Shown here: positions 34,901 through 46,900 of the stretch, piece by piece
How positions within the stretch are numbered: position 1 is the stretch's first letter
Layout: every line of letters starts with the position of its first letter
The notes under the pieces: generated by a model
Told to the model about the DNA's origin: nothing
Databases searched by the model: none
Seen by the model: only the letters and a program-made list of their open reading frames with translations
Translations under genes and position numbers: made by a program
Source of the DNA: Lytechinus pictus
Lineage: Eukaryota; Echinodermata; Echinoidea; Temnopleuroida; Toxopneustidae
DNA: 64,000 bases
Reading direction: 5' to 3'
Assembly: GCF_037042905.1 (NCBI RefSeq)
Contig: NC_087261.1
Span: forward strand, 16,304,917-16,368,916

Positions 34901-37900
34901 CTTTGGTTGTGCTTGACATTCTATTCACATTTCGCTCCTATCCATGTTTCTTTTTTCTTGCGGATCCACTATCCAATGGTAGTGACCCCCTCCCTTGATG
35001 CAGGGTTAGAGATAGCCATTCTTATTGTTGCTGAAAACTCGCCTGTGCAATAATTTCTCATAATCATACCGATGTCGGCTTAAAGTTTTTTGAGATTCTG
35101 ATCTGTCAAATGAAGTGGAATTGAATATTTAACAGTTTTTGTATTTTTTTTCTTCTCTCTGTCATCCATCTCGTTCTTCAGGAAATATTTCAAGTGGGGG
35201 TAGGAAGCAGTGGCATTGCCGTGGAGTCAAAATGCAGGTACAACACAGACAACGGAGATGATCGGAGTGCAATCATGAATGCTGCTATGAGGCGAGTCTA
35301 TTAACCGCTTAAGGGGGGAGTTCACTCTGACAAATTTTTTTTTTTTTAATACCAGAAAAAAATTAATACAAAAATATTTGTGAAGGTTTTTAGGAAAATC
35401 CATCAAGGTTAAGAAAAGTATTAGAATTTGAACGTTTTTGATTTGTGCAAACTCGCAGCTGCCCCATATGTTATGTAATATAAAATGCATAAATTTCAAA
35501 TTTTCAATGGTTCATGATGACTATTTTTTTGTCTCTCTGGAGCAGGTAAGATATGATTTGTCTGTTGATATACTAAATGTACATACTGTACAATAAAAAC
35601 CATCTCCAATGTTTTTAGAAAATTACAATTCATTGATTTTTTTTACCACACGATATATGGGAAAGCTGCTCGCATATGACATTTGCAAATAAAACAAAAT
35701 TCTAATAACTACATGTATTTTAATCTTTGATTTCCCTCAAACTTTCCACAATATATTTTATTACTCTTCTGCTACTTTTGACATGACACTTCTATGATGA
35801 AACCATTTGTCCGGGGATGTGGCAAAGCTTAGGTACCAACTGACGGGCTGGGGGGATGGAGGTACAGGGGTAGGGAGAAGACAAAATGGAGGAGAAGAAG
35901 AGGCAGATGGAGAGGAAAAAAGAAGAAAGAGCAGGAGGAGGAGCGAAGAAGAAAAAGGATGCAAATGAAAAGCAGGATGAGACGGAATAGAAAATGGAAT
36001 TACCCGGTAGGTCATAGAACGGGAAATGGTAACGGGAAGATAAAAAAGGAGTAGTAAAGGAAGATGATGAAAAAAAGGAAAAGAAAGAAGAAGAGAAAGA
36101 GGAGAAAAGGAGGATGAAGAAAATGAAAAGAGAAAGGGGAGAAGAGGAAGATAAAAGGAAGGTGAAGAAGAAGAGAAGGTAGAAAGACGAAGAAGAGACA
36201 AATAGAAGGAGCGGTCAAGAAGAGGAAAAGAATGAAGGGGAAGATTCTAAAAGAAAGAAGGACAAGGAGCAAAGAAAGAAAATAGAGAAAGGAGTAGAAG
36301 CAGAGGGAGGATGGATACATGGAAGGAACTATTAGGAGCATGGAATATATTTCATTTTTTTCACCAGGTTTGATGGTAAGGAGTATCTGATGGCGGCAGG
36401 TCGAAATGAAAGATGCCAGATGTACCAGATCAACAAGGTGGTTGAATCCCTCATACCACAGACGATGGGAAGAGAGGATGAAGAAAAAGAGGAAAATGGA
36501 AAAAAGAGCAAAGAGGAGGAGGGTAGGAATAAGCTTCAAAGATATACAGTTTGAGAAATAATTACTAGACCTGACCATTCTGTAAATATGGTAGAAAAAG
36601 AGGTGAAATTATTATATCCCAAACTGTACATCTATCACTTTGTTTTTCAAGTTCTTAAGTTTATAATACAAAATCCTATAGATCAATATTAGTCGAATCG
36701 ACGTATGTTTTTATCTTTCATCTCGTTTACCGTTATTCTTTTCATACAGTACTCCGAAATAGCTTTTTCATTTGTATAAGCGCTTTTTTTTTTTTGGGGG
36801 GGGGGTAACGAGATCGGGATTGAACAGGGCATGTAGTTTAATCACTACTTTAATGCGCCCTCCAATGTCAACCTTCATTGCTTGTAGACTCTTTGGTTAT
36901 TCCTGAGGTTAAGCTTCATTTTTTGGGTGTTTTATTTTCATTATTTTATTGCTTTTTCTGGTGCACTTCATGAAAGGGTCTCAAACACTTGCCCTCTTGT
37001 CTCCTCCAATACTCCAGTAATTGGACAGTAACTCTAATACCTGACCAAATAAATTATTTGAATAGACTGATGTGTCTGAGGTCAGGCCCAGCTAATTCAA
37101 GATGATACATACAACACGGTGTCCATTGTCTCATTCCAGATGGATGGGAGGTCGAGATACAAGTAACATGCCAGTGATGTCATGATTGGTACAAAAACAA
37201 ATATTGACTGATTTAAACTTTGTAGCTTACATGATTTCCACATAAAACAATTTATTTTGGATTCATTGTACATGTATTAAAAATACAATTTTTTTTGGTT
37301 AACAGTCACACTTAGGAAAAGGAAAAAGAAGCCTTCCGAATCCAACGGCAAGAAGAAATCAGGGCCACCATCCCGCAGAGAGTTGGTCCAGTTTGAAATG
37401 AAGCGGCTTCAATCTGTTCAAACAGATTTCAGCCCAACCGATTCGAGCCAGAATGCTGTCTGCTTCTCACCCAATGGGATGTACTTTGCTACTGGTGGTG
37501 TGGACGGTCACTTACGAATGTGGACGGTGAGTGATATAAAATGGGTTCTAGCATTTGTTTTCATGTGTGATTTGACACCTATTGGACTGTTACCCATAAA
37601 TAAGTGTTTTCAATGGTTTATATTCCCTTGATCTACATGTACATAGTACATGTACAATCAATTGGTCTACTTGTCAGACAGTCTAATACCAAATGGACAA
37701 ATAATAATAATACTTATCAACCCAGGGTAGCTACTGTAGCTCTTGTTAACTTTTCTCCCAGTGGGCCCTGCATAATATAATATGTTACTACTACCCCTAT
37801 CCATTCTAATACATTGAGTGCCTGACATGAAGACCCATTTTTTTTTTCAGCTTTGGGTATGACTCAGTTGGGAGTCAAACCCATGCCCTCCTGTTCATAA

Positions 37901-40900
37901 GGCGGTGTTTTATGTCATTTATGCAGCAAAAACTTCTGTTTTATATATACTGCTGGCTTTGATATTAATTTTGTATCACCCAACATCACAATTTATTCTA
38001 CAGGACTGATCCTTTATTGTTTTCTTTTCTTTGTTGTAGTATCCGACGATAGAGAAAGTGTATGACATCGAAGCACATTCCAAGGATATTGAGGACATTA
38101 TTATCAGTCCGCTGGGCAATAAGGTTGGTTAAAGAGCTGATTGTAATGATGATGAAATACATGTCTCAATAAAATGACATTCAAACTGCAACAAATGCAC
38201 AATATCGCGTAGTTGATATATATCACAATACATGTATTATAACACCCAAAGTAGAGAGAGGTTTTATTTTGTTTCAGATTGCAGTCCCGCCGTGAACTAA
38301 TATGGACCATGAGAACAGATTTCATGAAACCTAGCTATCATTCCCATCATTTTAGTCCAACTTGCCAGTGTCCAAAGGAACAATTTATCAAAGTGTCATC
38401 CCTAACAAACTTGTTTTTCACACACTCTGTTTCTTCTGTATTTATCATTATGGGTCTATGAAGGAAATATGTGACCAGGCATGGCAAAACGCACAAAATG
38501 TTGCACTGTTTGATTTTCAGAAGGAGGATTTTCAGTTGCATTGGTCAGAATGGCAAAATTTCAGTTTTTATTGTCTCACCTGCATAGCAGAGTGAGACTA
38601 TAGGCGCCGCTTTTCCGACGGCGACGGCGGCGGCGGCGGCGGCGACGGCGGCGTCAACACCAAATCTTAACCTGAGGTTAAGTTTTTGAAATGACAGCAT
38701 AACTTAGAAAGTATATGGACCTAGTTCATGAAACTTGGCCATAAGGTTAATCAAGTATTACTGAACATCCTGCCTGAGTTTCATGTCACATGACCAAGGT
38801 CAAAGGTCATTTAGGGTCAATGAACTTAGACCATGTTGGGGGAATCAACATCAAAATCTTAACCTAAGGTTAAGTTTTTGAAATGTCATCATAACTTAGA
38901 AAATATATGGACCTAGTTCATGAAACTTATACATAAGGTTAATCAAGTATCACTGAACATCCTGCATGAGTTTCACGTCACATGACCAAGGTCAAAGGTC
39001 ATTTAGGGTCAATGAACTTTGGCCGAATTGGGGGTATCTGTTGAATTACCATCATAACTTTGAAAGTTTATGGATCTGATTCATGAAACTTGGACATAAT
39101 AGTAATCAAGTATTACTGAACATCCTGTGCAAGTTTCAGGTCACATGATCAAGGTCAAAGGTCATTTAGGGTCAATGAACTTTGGCCAAATTGGGGTATT
39201 TGTTGAATTACAGCCATAAATTTGAAAGTGTGTTGGTCTAGTTCATAAAACTTGGACATAATAGTAATCAAGTATCACTGAACATCCTGTGCGAGTTTCA
39301 GGTCACATGATCAAGGTCAAAGGTCATGTAAGGTCAAAGAACTTTGGCCACGTTGGGGGTATTTGTTGAATTGCCATCATATCTCTATAAGTGTATTGGT
39401 CTAGTTCATAAAACGTGGAAATAAGAGTAACCAAGTATCACTGAACATCTTGTGCGAGTTATAGTAGTTTTCAAAATCAGCACTGCTGCTATATTGAATC
39501 GCGTGATGCAGGTGAGACGGCCAGAGGCATTCCACTTGTTTTTTCTTGAAAGAGTATACATTATTATTCTATGGACTATAAAGCAAATGTACCAAACAAA
39601 TCCAAGTGACTGTTATTACAGTTTAATTAGACCCATCTATTGTCTTTTTGGATTATTTTGCAATTTGTTCTCCTTCCTGAAAACCAAAGCCTGGTATATC
39701 CTATTATCCTTCATTTTGAACTCCAATATTTCAAACAATTATTTCATGAGAAAGTCTTTTAAATCAAGGTTAATTGCCAAAATATTATCATACATGTATC
39801 TAGATCTGGTACATTAATATAAAATTTAATCTTTTTAAAATCATGAAATATTAGCCGAAAATCAATAATTCTTATGATCACTAACACAGAAAAGCATATG
39901 TGGGAGAGTGTATTGATATTGCTTCGAAAAATACCTGACATTTGATGGACTTCCTTGCTTATTTTGCTCTCAGCAATTATGCATTTTCTTCCAGAGCTAT
40001 TTGGCACATGTTTTTTACTTTATACATACAAACCTATTGGTGGTAATTTCATTGGATTCTGTTCAAACTCATTTTGAGATCGTTACCACAACTGGTATTG
40101 GATCTTCAAAAACTGGATAAGATCATACTTCTCTGCAATCAAGAACATGAAGTGCCCAATTAGTGTGGCAGATTTGGAGCTAATCTGATGACCCCTTAAA
40201 GGATAATATGAATGAGTTCTAATCCTCCTTTTGTCACCTTGCTCTATAGTGCAAGGGTAAGTCATTCAATATACCTGTCAGCTTTAATCCCTCTTTTCTC
40301 AAAAGTAACTATGGTAGTCAATCTTCTCTTTGTAATGAGGGTTAGGAACATGTGTAATGAGTTATATATCATTTTAAAGGCTGAGAATCTCCTCTCTCAG
40401 TAGGGATATGTAACTGAACATTAATTTCTGGTGACTATTTTTGGGTTTTGCCATACCTAATCACATATTTCAATTTTCGAAAGAAAAATTACATTGGAAG
40501 GGCTTGATTTAATAACGATAGGTTACATCAATGTTCTCAGAGGATACAAACTATGTTGCTCTTTATTAAGAATGAATTTGTAATATTTCTTACATTTTAT
40601 ATAATGAAATACAAAAGAAACAGTGAGTGGTTGATATTATTGGTTTCTATATTTAAATTCCAGCTGTGGCATGCATATAACTATTAATGGAAACAAAGCA
40701 AACATAAATTTCTTATTTCACATCTGTTTTTTTTTTAAGTATTAATAACAATACAAGACATTTATAGGGTTCTTACTACAGCCTTTTCTAAGCACGTTAT
40801 TTTCTCTTTAAATAATATTTGAGGACAAAATGAAATGGGTATAATAAAAAAAAATCATTTAAAAAAGGATTTTGAAGCAATTGGAGTGAAAGTATTCAGC

Positions 40901-43900
40901 ATTAATATGCTTGTCAGATTTTTCTCATTTTTTTAATTCAAATCAACTTGTGCTGGGTTGACCTTGGGCTTTAAAAACTCATAAAACCTTGTGTTTTGCT
41001 TATCCATATTCTATTCTATTTTATTTAATAGCCAAAATCTTTGTAATTCCCCTCAGTCCCTGTTTATCCTTTTTTTTATGTATTATGGTTGATATTATTA
41101 TTATTGTTTATGTTATTGACATTGAACTGTCTGTGATATTTTGAGTATGTATTGTTACTTTGACTGTATGTTGATGAACGGAACAATGAATAAATAAAAA
41201 TCTATCTCTCTTCCATTCCTCACCAGCTCATCACAATCTCAAGGGACCAGAAGGCCTATGTGTGGAATACAAAGGACGGTAGTAAGATGTGTGAACTGGA
41301 ATGGGAAGAATGTGCGGATCATAAATCATACAGATTTGGCTGCTGTAGGTAAGAAAATCATCACATCCAAGGTCTTATTTGGAATGACTTGCCCTGAAAT
41401 ATCAAACAATCTACATCCCTTATTCCTGTCAAAACCAAAGGATATGTTACTTGTAATAGTAATAATTATAATAATGAATACCTGGAGGCACTGAAATCAA
41501 GAAGTACCATAGCGCATACAAAGTATGAAAAATGATAATCACATTATCAATACTAAACACAATCAGTCATTCAAGATGAATAGAGAAATGAATTATTGAG
41601 GAAAAAAGATAATTATGTTTTAAGGGCAGATATGTAGCCAAGAATACTGGAAGTATTTCTTACTGGAATGTGCTAAAGCAACACTCCCCCATAACTGGCC
41701 TGCACCCGTTTCACATAGTCCCTCTTCCTTGTATTGAATGGAATAGTCCTTTTTTGTTTTACATCATACATTGGCTTTAATTTGCTAGTTTATGAACAGA
41801 TCAGCAGTTGAGTACATGTATTAAATTCTCTAGACATAATGAATTTCCCAAAATGTGAGATACTACACTAAAAGGTTATATTCAGAAATGACAGTTTTCA
41901 GGCCATGACAGCATCCCATTTCAGTCCTTTTCAGACTTTTATATCGTACAGCGCACGAGGCTTTATAAAAAAAAAAATTCAGGCCTAGTGTAATAAAGTG
42001 AAACTGACGAGCGTCCCTTTATATGTAATTCTTAAACATTCAGGAGGAAAACAAAAACTTGACAGCATCTTAAGTACATGTAATTCTGCATCTCTATCTG
42101 GTAGCTTTGTTTATATTACCCGTAGTGAGTCAATTTGGCCAATATTCTCAAAAGAGGTTCCAATTGTATGAAGGGGGCCCCCCATGTCTGCACACCTTAA
42201 AATTTAACTTAGGATTAATAACATTAATTTTTCTTCATTCCACAAAAAATTTATGTTGATAATTTTCCTTATATTCTAATGAGTAAGTGTACCAAAAATC
42301 TCAGAAAATTTTGAGAGCAATATATAATTTTCTTGGAAAAAAAGTGGCCAGTCATTTTCAGATTAAGAAAAAAATAGTGCCCAATGTCTGCGCACCCATT
42401 CACTTTGCACGCAATCTGGTGATTTTGATGAGAAAGGCTGCATTTTGAGGCCGTCACATGAAATGACTGATATTCAATATTTTTCCACCATTTTCAGTCA
42501 GATTTTTAATGAATACCTTTCCATGCATTTTATTTATTTATTTATTTATTAGAACATATTTATTCAGGTACAAAAGATCAGCATAAAACTGTTTTTCATC
42601 AATGACCTGATGAAAACATAATGAACAACATAAATCATCATATCATACATGAAAACAAAGTCAAAATCTAAGTCAAAGATAACAATACTTAGTAACATAA
42701 ATAAACAAATATTGTTACTTAAATGATAATATGAATCAAACTAAAATATTTTAAGTTATCAAAAAGGGAACAGTTACTAATTATAAAACTACTAATTGTA
42801 TAATTTATTCACTGATAAAAACACTGAACAATGAAAAAATTATGGCATTATAGAAAATCGAGTGAAACAATGGCAATCAGTTATAAATGTATGTCTGAAA
42901 CTATAAAATATCAAAGGGTTAAGATCATTACAAATAATACATGTAGCAACGTGACAACAATGTTAAAGAGGAATAAGGGAATTGTATATGCAGGTGTAAA
43001 GTTTGTGGTCCTTGCGTATCTTCTTTTAGTAGAATCGCGTAGATACGAGTATGCGCAGACTTGGAGCACCTTACCGTACCATGGTACAAAACCATGGATT
43101 ATGCAGATTTCGTGTATTATTGCATTTTCCTGTTAGCGTATTTTGCCAAAAGCGCACATTTAATTGGATTTTTCTTCGTTTACGCAATGAAATAGCGTAA
43201 TTATGTAGAAAAATCTACATAGTACATGGTTTTGTACTATGGTACAATTGAAACCTCCTTCGAGAATACAGGACTTTAGGGGGTGTTACAAGAAAATATT
43301 TGCAATCAATTGCAAATATCCTGTTGCAATTTTGCAATTGATAATAAATTTTGACTGTAGCAAATGAGATTACACTCCATGTTTCAAGAAGCAGATTAGC
43401 AATCAATCGCCAATTTGTAATTAATTGCAAGACATGTCTTTGATTTAGGGACCGGAAATAGATTTGCAATTGATCGCAAGTTTTTTGCAACACCCCATTA
43501 GTGTATATATATCACTATTGTCATTTTGTAGGTATGCATTCCTGAATGGTGATGTCAGCAACTCCACAATGTTCACAACTCACACCCCTCACATACAGAA
43601 GAAAGGCAGGCAACCCTCCTATATTTCCAAATGGAATAGTCACAAGTTCACCATTGACAAGACAGTATGTACAGGGGATGATATTCTCTCAGCACTAGCA
43701 GTCAGGTAAGACCATTATCACAAGGGGGGGGGGGGACATTTTCCTTTGATGGTATGATGGGTGGAGGGGGGATTAGATTCATGTACAGTTCATCTAACAA
43801 TAGACTAAATGAAGTAGGTCGGGGCCGTTTCATAAAGCTGTTAGTAAGTTACATGTACATGTAAGAGTGACTTTAAGAACGACTGGTGATCCTTTCTTGT

Positions 43901-46900
43901 GGTATATGATATTCACCATTAAATGTTCATTGGTGGTTATTTAGCATGTAAAAAATGGTTACCAGTCATTCTTAAAGGTTGCTCTTAACTTACAAACAGC
44001 TAACACTCACCTGATCAACTGGATATTTGATAATGGAAATGGGGAAAAATGGTCAATGGGCAATTAGCGCAATAGACTGGTTGTAGATCAACATTAGACC
44101 ATGTTGGGATGAGACCAAATGGAAAGTAGATGAAGTGGGTGTGGACCAGTCAGCAATTTATCCCATCCACCCCCCCCCCACCATCCAACTCTTGAGAGTA
44201 TTACCTAAGAGTATTACAAGTGGGCGCGTCGTGGTTAAGTGGTTCTGACTCTTGCCTTTCAAACATCGTCGTGGGTTCAAATCCTAGCCATGGCGTGTTT
44301 TCCTTCAGCAAGAAATGTATCCACACTGCTACACTCGATCCAGGTGAGGTGAATGGGTACCTGGCAGGATTATTTCCTTGAATGCACTGAGCGCCGGTGA
44401 TGTTAGCTCGAGCTAGAGCCGGGGTAATAATAGCACTTTGTGTCATCAGGCAAAAAGCGCTTTATAATTCCAGCTATTATTATTATTATTATTACATCAA
44501 TTTTGTTTTTCATCATGCAGTCACAGCGGTTACTATGTTGGAGTCGGTACTATGTCAGGTTCTGTGGGAATCTATGTCACATTCAGCTTACAGGTAAATC
44601 AGATTATTATGTGTTTTATATCTCTTTCTTCCTCTTCTTTCCTCTCTCCCTCATCTATTACCTTATTCAATTATACATTCCATTCATCTGTAAAAAGCCC
44701 CCCCCAAAAAAAAAAAAAAAAAATTAAACAAAAATGTTGCAGCAATTTTATAGATATGCTACTTTCATGGCAGGTACATGTTAAAATCCCCAGGTTTCTG
44801 TAATAAAGAAAAGATTAAAAAAATAAAATAAATTTTACTGAAACTTGAATAACACAGAATTTTTTTATTTTGTGGATTTTTTCAGAAAACTATAATTTTT
44901 GGCCTCCCCCAATACAAAAAATAGGATGATAATCAAAGAAAAATCTATTTATTTCATTTTATGTGAATTAATTATGCTGATTTATGCATTAACCCTTTGC
45001 GTGCGATGGAGCGAGTCGTTCACTTAGCTACGACAGGCTTCTACAGAAGCCGAGATTTGTTTGGTTTAATTCGATGAAGTTTTTCAGCTTTTTCGTAATT
45101 GTTATGTACTAAAACCTCTGCCACTATTTCCTTTATAAACCTATTTCGATAACCAAATGAAAAAAATATACAGCTACGTGGGGAAAAATCCCCAAAATAG
45201 GAAATCATTTCAACTTTACCCGAATTTTTCGTTGGAGTCAGACTGGGAGGATAAATTTTGTGACGTGCACGTACGCGCGCGCACTAGGCCTGATCACGTG
45301 ATTTGTTCTGATCACGTTATTTGATCCATATCGTTGTTCTGAAAGATAAGCTAAAATCTTTTCTGCAAGATCGTCACGTAATAAGCTACGCGTTTATTCA
45401 CCATTTTCGTCTTATTTGTTTCATCAAGGAGATACATGTATCACTCTAGATAGAATGATATCCCCTTGGTTCCATCGATCTCGATTGTATTTTCAGAAAA
45501 ACTAAAAGCTTGTAATGTCTTAGTACTTTGAGCTGATCTCGGTGCACTTTTGAACTTTTTCCCTCCCCATCATCCCTCTTCTCATTATTTTTGTCTACTA
45601 TTCTGAAAAAAAGAGAAAAGAAAGCAGTTTAGCACACCATTCATCTTATGCTCTTTTCAAAAGGGAAACGTCCATGTAGTTCATGATATCGGCACTACCC
45701 AAACAAAAGAATGTCTGGGCGGCCACTCAAACAAATTCCTTCCGAAAAGAGCAGGATACAGATGGTCAATTAACACCCTGAACAAAAGGAAGATTAGTGT
45801 TTATCGGCAGGATTACCTATTGAATGCTTTTCGTACCTACATGTAGCAATACAAAAAGTTTTTATGAATACTTTTTTTTCGACCAACATACCGTATCTAA
45901 AGAAATTTTTTTTTACTCAATACCGACAACACAGGTGCTTATGACATCAGTCAGTGCTTCATATTGCATAAAAGCGCTTCCCCTGGGTGATGATGCATGC
46001 ATATAAGGATGAAAGAAGAATCATTTAGGGAAATGATAGAAAAAAAATGTTCAGCTGTCACGGAGAACGAGAGACAATCAGAGAGAGAGATAAAAGGGGA
46101 AATAGACAAGTGCGCTTTTGCTAAAATTCCATGAATATCTACTTAAACGAATAACAACATGACTTTATTTTTTTGTTAGATTAATTTTTTAAAAAATCCC
46201 AAAACGTTTGTTTGTCGCAACTCGGTCCTGAGACCCTTGTCAAACTGATGACTTTTTATTATTATTCTTGTTTGACCTAACCCTGTCTCCTCTCTCCTAT
46301 TTTCTTTTTTTATTTGCGAGTAACGCGGTAGAAAAGATAAGAATAAAGACCGTCCTGGCCAGTTTTTTTACCCGTTACGACAAAAAAATTAAAATAAATA
46401 AAAATCGCATTTGGGGCGCTTACCATGGTAAGCATCCAAACCAAAATATTTGGAAAAAGATTTATGTTATACCGGGACAGCAATGTTTTTTTATGGTGCA
46501 GGGTTTGAGCTGTGGGACGGGGGTGAATCGGCAAAAAAAAAAAATTTAATTCATGTCATTTTACAGAATGAATTTATAATAGGTAGGTTTTAGAAGCTCT
46601 TTATCTTATTCTCCTTTTTTCTCCCAGATGATAATTTTTGCATTGAAAAGTTGACGGAAACATAATCACTTCAAGTGATAAAACCAATAATGAACTAAAA
46701 GTTTCCTCGCCTGAAATGGAGGAAATACATGTAGAATGATATATGATGAGAAATTACGTTAAGGCACCCACTATAAAGAAAACACGTTTGTCTGGCGTGT
46801 CTTTCGACAGAACCCTCTCAATCCTACAAACTTTTATTCATGTTTGACCTACACCCCCCCCAAAAAAAAAAGGTTGATACCTACCCAAATTTTATTGATT

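Noticed and set aside
36012..36578. 188-residue minus-strand frame
   Set aside because: Reads through a polypurine tract; S/F/L-rich low complexity, and it overlaps PREB exon 3 on the other strand.
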